DNA of 34,796 bases from Betaproteobacteria bacterium (GTDB taxonomy: Bacteria > Pseudomonadota > Gammaproteobacteria > Burkholderiales > UBA6910). The notes beneath the pieces were generated by a model, which saw nothing but the letters and a program-made list of their open reading frames with translations, made no database searches and was not told where the DNA came from. The stretch is taken from positions 1 through 34,796 of the forward strand of contig JACPEG010000059.1 of the NCBI GenBank assembly GCA_016183615.1. The letters run 5' to 3'. The translations under genes and the position numbers were made by a program. How positions within the stretch are numbered: the stretch's first letter is position 1; the number at the start of each line of letters is the position of its first letter. Positions 7,509 through 15,179 of this stretch are shown here, piece by piece.

Positions 7509-7778
7509 CGAGTGGCCGAGATCCTTCTCCGGCGCCAACCGGTCCCGCACCCGCTGCTTGAGCTCGGTGATCTCGGGGAAGCGGCCTTCGCCCTTGCGCG
7601 ACCAGACGGTTTCTCCGTCCGCCCGCACTTCAAAGATTCCGCCGGTCCCGGGGACGAGCGTCACGCCGCCGATCTCCTGCTCGAAGGTGGTGAGCAGTTC
7701 CTGGGCCATCCACGCCGCTCGCAGCAGCCAGCGGCACTGGGTGCAGTATTCGATCTCCACACGCGGCTTTTCGCTCAT
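7491..7778 (-). CDS. SelT/SelW/SelH-like thioredoxin-fold protein
   Basis: This 95-residue protein begins MSEKPRVEIEYCTQCRWLLR. The CxxC pair (C12, C15) after the first strand, followed by WMAQELLTTFEQEI, VTLVPGTGGIFEV, the strand VWSRKGEGRFPE and the last helix ITELKQRVRDRL, is the Rdx / SelW-like family pattern. In eukaryotes the first cysteine is selenocysteine; bacterial members keep cysteine, as here. A thiol-redox role is likely, but the partner is unknown. Odd feature: the last residues (SDRKKP) and the stop TAG (7491-7493) are encoded by the fourth copy of the neighbouring repeat, so the natural C-terminus has been replaced or extended by repeat DNA. Confidence 0.88.
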   Translation of the reverse strand: MSEKPRVEIEYCTQCRWLLRAAWMAQELLTTFEQEIGGVTLVPGTGGIFEVRADGETVWSRKGEGRFPEITELKQRVRDRLAPEKDLGHSDRKKP

Positions 7779-7802
7779 GGGCTCAATCTAGCACGCACCA
7801 AG

Positions 7803-7830
7803 CAAAACGGGGTGGGCGCAATGCCCACCC
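7803..7830 (-). terminator. Likely terminator downstream of bktB-like gene
   Basis: A perfect eight-base stem GGGTGGGC (7810-7817) / GCCCACCC (7823-7830) with a five-base loop is followed on the minus strand by CGTTTTGC. It lies about 170 bases past the thiolase stop and just upstream of the SelW-like start. A shorter CCCCTCTCCCGAAGG...GAGGGG repeat (about 7910-7930) lies between. The short T-tract makes the call moderate. Confidence 0.5.
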
Positions 7831-7998
7831 TGCTTCGCGAGTCTCCAACCCATGCCAGCGCGGGATTTGCCCCCTTGTCGAAAGGGGTGGCCCGCGACCC
7901 TCACTCCCGGCCCCTCTCCCGAAGGCGAGGGGAAATTATTGTTCGCTTCGCCCCGCGAAGCAGGCGCAGCGAAGAGTGTGGGACGGCCGGGGGATTTC

Positions 7999-9186
7999 TT
8001 ATAACCGCTCGATAATGCCGGCGATGCCCTGGCCGCCGCCGATGCACATGGTGATGAGCCCGTAGCGGCCGCCGGTGCGGTGCAGCTCGTACATCGCCTT
8101 CACCGTGAGCAGCGCGCCGGTGGCGCCGATGGGATGGCCCATGGCGACTGCGCCGCCGTTGGGATTGGTCCTGGCGGGATCCAGGTTGAGATCCTTGGCC
8201 ACGGCGCAGGCCTGGGCGGCGAACGCCTCGTTGGACTCGACGACGTCGATCTGCTCGATCTTGAGGCCGGCCCGGGCGAGGGCCTTCTGCACCGCCGGCA
8301 CCGGGCCGATGCCCATGTACTTGGGGTCGACGCCGGAATGGGCGTAGGCCACCAGCCGCGCCATGGGCTTGAGGCCCTTCTTCTCCGCCGCCTTGCCCTC
8401 CATCAGCACCAGCGCGGAGGCGCCGTCGTTGATGCCCGAGGCGTTGCCGGCGGTCACCGTGCCATCCTTCTGGAACACGGCCTTCATCTTGGCGAGGCTG
8501 TCCGCGGAAGCGTCGGCGCGCGGATGCTCGTCGGTGTCGAACACCACGGTGCCCTTGCGGGACTTGATCTCGATCGGGACGATCTGGTCCTTGAAATAGC
8601 CCTTCTGGATGGCGTTGATGGCGCGCTTGTGGGATTCCACCGAGAAGGCATCCTGGCGCTCCCGGGTGATGCCCCACTTGGCCGCCACGTTCTCCGCGGT
8701 GACGCCCATGTGCACCGTGTCGAAGGGGTCGGTCAGCGCGCCGACCATCATGTCCACGACCTTGGATTCATTCATGCGTGCGCCCCAGCGCATGGAGGGG
8801 ATCAGGTAGCCGCCGCGGCTCATGGATTCGGCGCCGCCCGCCAGCGCGCAATCGGTGTCGCCCAGCAGGATCGCCTGGGACGCCGAGACGATGGCCTGGA
8901 AGCCGCTGCCGCACAGGCGGTTCAGCGTGAGCGCGGGCGTCTCGTGGGGCAGGCCGCCGTTGACGCAGGCCACGCGGGAGAGATACATGTCCCGGGCTTC
9001 GCCGTGGATCACGTTGCCGAATACGACGTGGCCCACTTCCTTGGGATCGACCTTGGCGCGCTTGACGGCTTCACGCACCACCGTCGCGGCCAGTTCCGTG
9101 GCCGGAAAGTCCTTCAGGCTGCCGCCGTAGTCGCCGATGGCCGTGCGAACCCCGCTCAGAATCACCACTTCCCGTCCGTTGGTCAT
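7999..9186 (-). CDS. bktB: Acetyl-CoA C-acyltransferase / beta-ketothiolase, BktB-like
   Basis: This thiolase condenses two acyl-CoA molecules, or cleaves 3-ketoacyl-CoA. In PHA producers this supplies acetoacetyl- or 3-ketovaleryl-CoA for polymer synthesis. The protein has 395 residues. The catalytic residues are all present: C92 in NRLCGSGFQA, H351 in GHPIGATGA and C381 in CIGGGQGIAG. The sequence follows Ralstonia BktB closely (TREVV-type start, GNVIHGEARDMYLSRVACVNGG, YFKDQIVPIE, TVTAGNASGINDGA), so BktB fits better than PhaA. The start at 9186 has a good site (AAGGAGA, 6 bases); the 28-residue upstream extension of the open frame is not conserved. It is probably monocistronic. It could also serve fatty acid or amino acid breakdown. 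Confidence 0.93.
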   Translation of the reverse strand: MTNGREVVILSGVRTAIGDYGGSLKDFPATELAATVVREAVKRAKVDPKEVGHVVFGNVIHGEARDMYLSRVACVNGGLPHETPALTLNRLCGSGFQAIVSASQAILLGDTDCALAGGAESMSRGGYLIPSMRWGARMNESKVVDMMVGALTDPFDTVHMGVTAENVAAKWGITRERQDAFSVESHKRAINAIQKGYFKDQIVPIEIKSRKGTVVFDTDEHPRADASADSLAKMKAVFQKDGTVTAGNASGINDGASALVLMEGKAAEKKGLKPMARLVAYAHSGVDPKYMGIGPVPAVQKALARAGLKIEQIDVVESNEAFAAQACAVAKDLNLDPARTNPNGGAVAMGHPIGATGALLTVKAMYELHRTGGRYGLITMCIGGGQGIAGIIERL

Positions 9187-9306
9187 GACCGTCTCCTTAA
9201 CGTAACTCGCTAACTGGATTGCAGAAAAGAGGAATAATCGAGAGAACCGGCGCGATCGCCGGGGGCACACAGTTTAACGCCGGCCCGGCTTCGGTGTCGA
9301 GAAGAT

Positions 9307-9321
9307 TGTTGCGGCACAACA
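9307..9321 (-). promoter_or_regulatory. Inverted repeat upstream of bktB-like promoter
   Basis: TGTTG-CGGCA-CAACA (9307-9321) is an inverted repeat about 120 bases before the thiolase start. On the minus strand a weak promoter follows it: TCGACA, 18 bases, TAAACT. It resembles operators seen upstream of PHA genes, but it does not share the exact palindrome of the phasin operator, so the assignment is tentative. Confidence 0.3.
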
Positions 9322-9358
9322 TGCCCTCGATAGGGGCTGGCGGCCAGAGGCGTTTGCT

Positions 9359-9478
9359 GTAGGAGCGAATTCATTCGCGACCGCGAGGTCGGGGATAAAT
9401 CCCCTCCTACCACCCCGCGATTCCCTGTAGGAGCGAATTCATTCGCGACCGCGAGGTTGGGGATAAATCCCCTCCTAC
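9359..9478. repeat. Two 52-base GTAGGAG terminal-inverted-repeat elements
   Basis: Copies at 9359-9410 and 9427-9478 are nearly identical. Each starts GTAGGAGCGAATTC, passes through ATTCGCGACC and GGGGATAAATCCCC, and ends CTCCTAC. They are the same family as the cluster at 3763-3954. The end of the second copy supplies the stop codon of the EamA transporter gene. Confidence 0.9.
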
Positions 9479-10353
9479 CCGCGGCGCATCACCATGGCTA
9501 CCCCCACCGCCGCTGCGGCCATCCCCGCGAGTGCCAGGGGTCCCAGCTTTTCCCCGAATCCCACGAATGCGAGCACCGCCGTGGTGGGCGGCGTCAGGTA
9601 GAACAGGCTCGAGACCCGCGCCGCCTCGCCGTGGCGGATCATCCACATGAGGAGGGTGATGGCGCCGAAGGAGAGCACGACCACCAGCCAGCCCAGGGCG
9701 AACATGAACTGGGGCGTCCACTCGATGCGCATCGTTTCCAGGGTCAGGGCGAGCGGGATGAAGGCGAGGGCGGAAACGCTGAACTGGATCACGCCCCCGG
9801 TGCGCACGTCCATGTGACCGCAGAAGCGCTTCTGGTAAAGCGTGCCGGCGGTGATGCTCACCAGGGCCAGGATACCCAGGGCCGCCCCTTGCCAGTTCGG
9901 CGCCTGCCACGCCACCTTGTCCGAGACCACCAGCACCACGCCGGCAAGTCCCAGCAGGAAGCCGGCCCATTGCCGGGGCAGGATCTTCTCGCCGAGAAAC
10001 GGCCCCGCGGCGAGCGCCGTGAGCACCGGCTGGAGTCCGGCGATGAGCGCGGTGATTCCCGCCGGCATCCCCTGGTGGATGGCGCCGAACACGCCGCCGA
10101 GGTAGCCCGCGTGCACCAGCAGCCCCGCCACGGCGATGTGCCCGGCCTGCGCCAGGTCCTTCGGCCACGGCGCCCCCATCCAGATCGCCACCGGCAGCAT
10201 CACCGCCAGCACGATGAGGAAGCGCGTGAGCAGGAAGGTGAGGGGCTCGGCATAGGGCAGCCCGAGCTTGGCGCCGACGAAGCCCGTGCTCCACAGCAGC
10301 ACGAACAGGCCGGGGGCGACCGTGACGACGAATCTTTCGTGTCGGGGAGTCAA
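9475..10353 (-). CDS. EamA/DMT-superfamily transporter
   Basis: This 292-residue inner-membrane protein has about ten hydrophobic segments arranged as two EamA repeats. The first half includes LFVLLWSTGFVGAKLGLPYA and GITALIAGLQPVLTALAAGP...GEKI. The second includes SLFYLTPPTTAVLAFVGFGEKL and ends AAAAVGVAMVMRRG. Members export amino acids, metabolites or drugs; the substrate cannot be read from sequence. The only canonical start that keeps segment one is a TTG at 10353, because an in-frame TGA lies eight codons upstream. No clear ribosome site precedes it. It follows hslO by 30 bases, so expression probably depends on read-through from that gene. Its stop TAG (9475-9477) is the GTAG end of the repeat at 9427-9478. 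Confidence 0.88.
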   Translation of the reverse strand: MTPRHERFVVTVAPGLFVLLWSTGFVGAKLGLPYAEPLTFLLTRFLIVLAVMLPVAIWMGAPWPKDLAQAGHIAVAGLLVHAGYLGGVFGAIHQGMPAGITALIAGLQPVLTALAAGPFLGEKILPRQWAGFLLGLAGVVLVVSDKVAWQAPNWQGAALGILALVSITAGTLYQKRFCGHMDVRTGGVIQFSVSALAFIPLALTLETMRIEWTPQFMFALGWLVVVLSFGAITLLMWMIRHGEAARVSSLFYLTPPTTAVLAFVGFGEKLGPLALAGMAAAAVGVAMVMRRG

Positions 10354-10383
10354 GGGAGGTGAACGGTGAACAGTTCACGCTTT

Positions 10384-11253
10384 TCAGTGCCGGGTGCTCT
10401 CCGGCTGTCTCACGATTTCCGCCGCGAACACCTGTTCCGCGTCGACGCGGTCGAAGGTATAGCGGCGATTGCAGAAATCGCAGCTCACTTCCACATTGCC
10501 GCGCTCGGCAAGCACCGATCTCACCTCGTCGTAGCCCAGCATGCGCAGCATGGCCATGACCCGCTCCCGGGTGCAGGAGCAGCGGAACACCACGGGCTTG
10601 GGCTGGAACACACGGATATCTTCCTCGTGGTAGAGGCGGTGGATGATTTCGCCCGCCGGAAGCTCCAGCAGCTCGCGCGCGGTGAGGGTGGCTCCGAGAT
10701 GGGTCGCCCGGTCCCAGGCGTCCACTTCGACGCTGTCCTGGCCCGGCAGGCGCTGCAGCAGCATGCCTGCCGCGCCGGCTTCCGAGGCGGCGAGCCAGAA
10801 CCGGGTATCCAGCTGCTCGGAGGCGGCCATGTAGTGCTCGAGGACCTCCGCCACGGTCGCGCCCTCGAGGCTGACGATGCCCTGGTACTTCTGCTTGCCG
10901 TCCTGGGGGTCGAGGGTGATCGCGAAACGGCCGTCGCCCAGCAGGCCCTTGAGGGTGGCCTCCGGCAGATCCCCTTGCCAGTGGGCAATCGCGCGCATGC
11001 TGTGGTCGGAGGCGCACTCCACGACCAGCAGGGTGACCGGACCCTTGCCCTGGGCCTGCATGATGAGGGTGCCCTCGAACTTGAGGAGGGCCGAGAGCAG
11101 GGCCGCCGCGGCCATGAGCTCCCCCAGCACGGCGCGCAGCGGCGCCGGATACTCGCGGCGCTCCAGCACCGCCCGCCAGGTGGCGCCGAGCTGCACGATC
11201 TCGCCCCTTACGGGCGCGTGCTCGAACACAAAACGTTGCAGGCTGTCCATCAT
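10384..11253 (-). CDS. hslO: Hsp33 redox-regulated chaperone
   Basis: Hsp33 is a cytoplasmic holdase. Reduced, it binds zinc and is inactive; oxidation releases the zinc and exposes substrate-binding surfaces, protecting proteins during oxidative and heat stress. The protein has 289 residues (E. coli 292). The zinc site is intact: C225 and C227 in FRCSCTRERV, C258 and C261 in SCDFCNRRY. The N-terminal domain contains the family stretch LGELMAAAALLSALLKFEG and GTLIMQAQGKGPV. Two adjacent ATGs (11253 and 11250) are possible starts. A plausible AGGA lies about 13 bases upstream. It is probably the first gene of a two-gene unit with the downstream EamA transporter. Confidence 0.96.
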   Translation of the reverse strand: MMDSLQRFVFEHAPVRGEIVQLGATWRAVLERREYPAPLRAVLGELMAAAALLSALLKFEGTLIMQAQGKGPVTLLVVECASDHSMRAIAHWQGDLPEATLKGLLGDGRFAITLDPQDGKQKYQGIVSLEGATVAEVLEHYMAASEQLDTRFWLAASEAGAAGMLLQRLPGQDSVEVDAWDRATHLGATLTARELLELPAGEIIHRLYHEEDIRVFQPKPVVFRCSCTRERVMAMLRMLGYDEVRSVLAERGNVEVSCDFCNRRYTFDRVDAEQVFAAEIVRQPESTRH

Positions 11254-11351
11254 TTTCTAGTCATTCCTGCACCGTTTCTGTGAAGGCTCACATGCGAAGC
11301 ATGTTATGCCGGAACTAAAGCGCTGCAGCGAGTCAGTCATGGGAAATTCCT

Positions 11352-11424
11352 TGAACCGCGGCGGACGCAGAGGACGCGGGGGAATTCAAAAAATTCATGT
11401 TTTCGCCGCGTCCGCTGCGGTTCA
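11352..11424. repeat. Long imperfect inverted repeat between glgB and hslO
   Basis: Arms of about 17 bases (TGAACCGCGGCGGACGC near 11352-11368 and GCGTCCGCTGCGGTTCA at 11408-11424) pair with one mismatch around a 39-base centre. A similar fragment (CGGTTCACGCCGCAAGGACGC) appears at about 23033-23053. The minus-strand orientation puts it just after the glgB stop, so it may form the 3' end of the glgB message. Confidence 0.6.
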
Positions 11425-11443
11425 CGCTCTTGTCACCCTCTGT

Positions 11444-13642
11444 TTACTCTTTCACGAAAATCACCCCTGCCAGCGGCGGGAGCGTGATGGTCAGGGAATC
11501 GGGCAGTCCCATCCAGGGCTTGCCGTTGGTCGGCAAAATGCCTCCGTTGCCGACGTCGCCGCCGCCGTAGTACTGGGAGTCGCTGTTGAAAATCTCCCGG
11601 TAGGCCCCCGAATCCGGCACGCCGATGAGGTAGCCGTGGCGCGGCACCGGGGTGAAGTTGAGCGCGACCACGGCGAAGGAACCGTCCCGGGCCCGGCGCA
11701 GATAGCTGAGGACCGACTGATCGGCGTCGTGGCAATCGATCCAGGCGAACCCGTCCTGGGAGAAATCCAGCTCGTGCAGCGCCGGAAGCGTGCGGTAGAG
11801 GCGGTTGAGGTCCCGGAGCAGCGTCTGCATCCCCCGGTGCCAGCCGATGGAGAGCTGCCACCAGTCCAGTTCCCATTCCACCCGCCATTCGGCGCCCTGG
11901 CCGAACTCGTTGCCCATGAAGTTGAGCTTCTTCCCGGGCTGGGTCATCTGGTAGGCGAACAGCAGCCGCAGATTGGCGAACTTCTGCCAGGCATCCCCCG
12001 GCATCTTCGACAGCAGCGAGCCCTTGCCGTGAACCACTTCGTCGTGGGACAGCGGCAGCACGAAGTTTTCGGTGTAGGCGTAGAGCTGGCCGAAGGTGAG
12101 CTCATTGTGATGGAAGCGCCGGTGCACCGGGTCATGGTGCATGTAGGAGAGCGTGTCGTTCATCCAGCCCATGTTCCATTTCATGGAGAAGCCCAGGCCG
12201 CCGAGATAGACCGGCCGCGACACCGCGGGCCAGGCGGTGGATTCCTCCGCCAGGGTGAGCACGCCGGGGAACTGCTCATGCACCATTACGTTGAGGGCAT
12301 GCAGGAAGTCGATAGCCTCCAGGTTCTCGCGCCCGCCGTACCGGTTGGGCAGCCACTCGCCCTCCTTGCGGGAGTAGTCGAGGTAGAGCAGTGAGGCCAC
12401 CGCGTCCACCCGCAGGCCGTCGAGATGGAATTCCGAAAGCCAGTAGTGGGCGCTCGCGAGCAGGAAGCCCTTCACCTCGTTCCTGCCGTAGTTGAAGATG
12501 TGGGTTCCCCAGTCCTGGTGCTTGCCGAGGCGCGGATCCTCGTGCTCGTAGAGGGCGGTGCCGTCGAAATGGGCGAGCGCGAAGGCGTCGCCCGGGAAGT
12601 GGGCCGGCACCCAGTCGAGGATCACGCCGAGGTCGGCGCGGTGGCAGGCGTCGACCAAGGCGCGGAAGTCGTCGGCGCTGCCGTAGCGGCTGGTGACCGC
12701 GAAGTAGCCCGTCGTCTGGTAGCCCCAGGACTCGTCTAGGGGATGCTCGGACACGGGAAGCAGCTCGACATGGGTGAACCCCATGTCTTTCACGTAGGGA
12801 ATCAGGTGCTCCGCCAGCTCCCGGTAGGTGTAGAAGCGGCCATCCGGGTGGCGCATCCAGGAGCCCGCGTGAACCTCGTAGACGTTCATCGGGGCGTGCA
12901 GCCAGTCGCAGCGCGCGCGCCGGCTCATCCAGGCCCCGTCCTGCCAGCGGTGTGCGCTTGGCTCCGTCACCCGCGCCGCGGTGCCGGGCCGCAGCTCGAA
13001 GGCCTGGGCATAGGGATCGGTTTTCACGAACACCGCGCCGGAGTCGCGGTTGCGGATTTCGTACTTGTAGAGGCTGTCGGGGGCGAGCCCGGGAAGAAAC
13101 AGCTCCCACACGCCGCTCGAGCCGTGAACGCTCATGGGATGAATGCGCCCGTCCCAGCCGTTGAAGTCGCCCACCACGCTCACCCGCTCGGCGTTGGGCG
13201 CCCACACCGCAAAGCGCACGCCTGTGATCCCGTCGATCTGCATCGGGTGCGGGCCCAGGGTGCGGTAGGCCTGGGTCAGCCGCCCCTCGTTGAACAGGTA
13301 GAGGTCGTGATCGCTGATGCGGGGCGCGATGCCGTAGGGATCGACGACTTCCCATGCGCGCTCCCCCTCGTGCACGCGCAGCCTGCAGGGCGTGGCCGGC
13401 GGGGCGGCGCCGCGCCACTCGTAGAGGCCTCCCGGGAGGGATTTGGCCAGCGCCTGCCAGCCGTCGCTGCACTGCACCCAGATTTCGCTGGCCCGCGGAT
13501 GAAACGCCCGCAGCACGTATCCGGCCCCGTCCCGGTGCAGGCCCAGGAAACCGAACGGATCGTGCAGGCGCCCGGCGAGGAGTCGCTCCGCCAGCGGATT
13601 GACTTTGGCCGGCGCGTCGTGTTTGATAGGGACTGATCCCAT
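11444..13642 (-). CDS. glgB: 1,4-alpha-glucan branching enzyme (GH13)
   Basis: GlgB cuts alpha-1,4 chains and re-attaches them as alpha-1,6 branches in glycogen. The protein has 732 residues (E. coli 728). Order: N-terminal carbohydrate-binding modules ([20 protein letters not shown]; then [20 protein letters not shown] at 144-163), a GH13 barrel, and a C-terminal beta domain. The catalytic residues are visible: D413 in [13 protein letters not shown]466 in [13 protein letters not shown]534 in [13 protein letters not shown]. The start is ATG 13642 ([10 protein letters not shown]). There is no ribosome site, and a perfect TATAAT lies only 6 bases upstream, so a leaderless mRNA is possible. It diverges from glgC across 67 bases, implying shared control. 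Confidence 0.97.
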   Translation of the reverse strand: MGSVPIKHDAPAKVNPLAERLLAGRLHDPFGFLGLHRDGAGYVLRAFHPRASEIWVQCSDGWQALAKSLPGGLYEWRGAAPPATPCRLRVHEGERAWEVVDPYGIAPRISDHDLYLFNEGRLTQAYRTLGPHPMQIDGITGVRFAVWAPNAERVSVVGDFNGWDGRIHPMSVHGSSGVWELFLPGLAPDSLYKYEIRNRDSGAVFVKTDPYAQAFELRPGTAARVTEPSAHRWQDGAWMSRRARCDWLHAPMNVYEVHAGSWMRHPDGRFYTYRELAEHLIPYVKDMGFTHVELLPVSEHPLDESWGYQTTGYFAVTSRYGSADDFRALVDACHRADLGVILDWVPAHFPGDAFALAHFDGTALYEHEDPRLGKHQDWGTHIFNYGRNEVKGFLLASAHYWLSEFHLDGLRVDAVASLLYLDYSRKEGEWLPNRYGGRENLEAIDFLHALNVMVHEQFPGVLTLAEESTAWPAVSRPVYLGGLGFSMKWNMGWMNDTLSYMHHDPVHRRFHHNELTFGQLYAYTENFVLPLSHDEVVHGKGSLLSKMPGDAWQKFANLRLLFAYQMTQPGKKLNFMGNEFGQGAEWRVEWELDWWQLSIGWHRGMQTLLRDLNRLYRTLPALHELDFSQDGFAWIDCHDADQSVLSYLRRARDGSFAVVALNFTPVPRHGYLIGVPDSGAYREIFNSDSQYYGGGDVGNGGILPTNGKPWMGLPDSLTITLPPLAGVIFVKE

Positions 13643-13648
13643 GGGCCG

Positions 13649-13670
13649 ATTATATAACGACAAGTTGTCG
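13649..13670. promoter_or_regulatory. Divergent glgB/glgC promoter with 13-base palindrome
   Basis: On the minus strand, TATAAT (complement of 13649-13654) precedes glgB by 6 bases. Immediately beside it is a perfect palindrome CGACAA-G-TTGTCG (13658-13670). The palindrome sits where a regulator would cover both promoters. No good -35 is seen for glgB. For glgC, the ribosome site GAGGAGGG at 13697-13704 is strong, but its promoter is not obvious. The regulator is unknown. Confidence 0.5.
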
Positions 13671-13709
13671 GCCCCTCAGATCGGCAGCGAAAACCCGAGG
13701 AGGGCGGTG

Positions 13710-15032
13710 ATGACCACGGTGGACGACGACGCCTGCCTGCATCGCGATTACTGTCCGTTGAAAAGCGAGCCGTCTCCCCACTTCAGCCTGATTACCAAGA
13801 ATACATTGGCGATCGTGCTGGCGGGAGGGCGGGGCACGCGCCTCAAGCAGCTCACCGACTGGCGGGCCAAGCCCTCGATGCCGTTTGCGGGCAAGTTCCG
13901 CATCATCGATTTCCCCCTGTCCAACTGCGTCAACTCGGGCATTCGCCGCATCGGGGTCGCCACCCAGTACAAGGCCCAGAGCCTGATCCGCCACATCCAG
14001 CGCGGTTGGAGCTTCCTTGACGGCCGCTTCCATGAGTTCGTCGAGCTGATGCCGGCCCAGCAGCGGGTGGAGGAGTCCTGGTACCAGGGCACTGCGGACG
14101 CGGTGTTCCAGAATCTGGACATCGTGCGCCGCCATGATCCCGAGTTCATGCTGATTCTCGCCGGGGACCACGTGTACAAGATGGATTACGGCAAGATGCT
14201 GGCCTACCACGTGGCCCAGTCCGCCGACATGAGCGTGGCCTGCATCGAGGTGCCGCTGGAGGAGGCCCGGAGTTTCGGCGTGGTGAGCGTCAATGACGAG
14301 GGCCGCATCGTGAGCTTTGCCGAGAAGCCCGCAAACCCGCTTCCGGCGCCGGGCAAGACCGACCGGGTGCTGGCGAGCATGGGGATCTACGTGTTCAATG
14401 CGCGCTTCCTCTACGAGCAGCTCATCCGCGACGCCGACGATCCCAAGTCCTCCCATGATTTCGGAAAGGACGTGATTCCCTACCTGCTGTCGCGCTACCG
14501 GGTGTTCGCCCACCGCTTCGGGGACTCCTGCGTCAACATGGTGGGGGACGTGCCCTACTGGCGCGACGTGGGAACGGTGGACGCCTACTGGGAGGCCAAC
14601 CTGGAGCTGGTGAAGGTGACCCCGGATCTCAATCTCTACGATGACAACTGGCCGATCTGGACCCACCAGGAGCAGCTGCCGTCCGCCAAGTTCGTGTTCG
14701 ACGACGAGGACCGCCGCGGCCAGGCCCTCGATTCCATGGTGTCGGGCGGCTGCGTCATCAGCGGCTCCACGGTGCGCCGCTCGCTCCTGTTCTCCAACGT
14801 GCGGGTCAACAGCTTCGGGCTGATCGAGGATTCGGTGATCCTGCCCAACGTCGAGGTGGGGCGCCACGTGCGCCTGAAGCGGGTGGTGGTGGACAAGAAC
14901 TGCGACATTCCGCCCGGGCTGGAGGCCGGGTTCGATCCGGATGAGGACCGCAAGCGCTTCTACGTCACCGAAAAAGGCGTGACGCTCATCACGCCCGAGA
15001 TGCTCGGGCAGCGCATTCACCACACCCGGTAG
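13710..15032 (+). CDS. glgC: Glucose-1-phosphate adenylyltransferase (ADP-glucose pyrophosphorylase)
   Basis: GlgC makes ADP-glucose from ATP and glucose-1-phosphate, the committed and allosterically controlled step of bacterial glycogen synthesis. The protein has 440 residues (E. coli 431). The N-terminal nucleotidyltransferase loop LAGGRGTRLKQLTDWRAKP is intact; K46 aligns with the fructose-bisphosphate-binding lysine of the E. coli enzyme. Further on are FRIIDFPLSNCVNSGIRRIG, WYQGTADAVFQNLD, LAGDHVYKMDY and EKPANP. The C-terminal left-handed beta helix includes VSGGCVISGSTVRRSLLFSNVRVNS. The start at 13710 is fixed by the ribosome site AGGAGG. An upstream in-frame start at 13599 would overlap glgB and is not conserved. 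Two GH57 genes follow in the same direction. Confidence 0.97.
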   Translation: MTTVDDDACLHRDYCPLKSEPSPHFSLITKNTLAIVLAGGRGTRLKQLTDWRAKPSMPFAGKFRIIDFPLSNCVNSGIRRIGVATQYKAQSLIRHIQRGWSFLDGRFHEFVELMPAQQRVEESWYQGTADAVFQNLDIVRRHDPEFMLILAGDHVYKMDYGKMLAYHVAQSADMSVACIEVPLEEARSFGVVSVNDEGRIVSFAEKPANPLPAPGKTDRVLASMGIYVFNARFLYEQLIRDADDPKSSHDFGKDVIPYLLSRYRVFAHRFGDSCVNMVGDVPYWRDVGTVDAYWEANLELVKVTPDLNLYDDNWPIWTHQEQLPSAKFVFDDEDRRGQALDSMVSGGCVISGSTVRRSLLFSNVRVNSFGLIEDSVILPNVEVGRHVRLKRVVVDKNCDIPPGLEAGFDPDEDRKRFYVTEKGVTLITPEMLGQRIHHTR

Positions 15033-15179
15033 CGCGTGCCGGGCGCGCCAACCTGTGCGACGGGTGCACGGTGTGCGCGCGCCGGGGAAGCGCCTGATCC
15101 TTCGCGGGGCCGGCACTGGCTGGCTCACCGCGAACGGCTTAAACTTCCAGAATAATTCGACGGGTATCCCCGAGACCCC

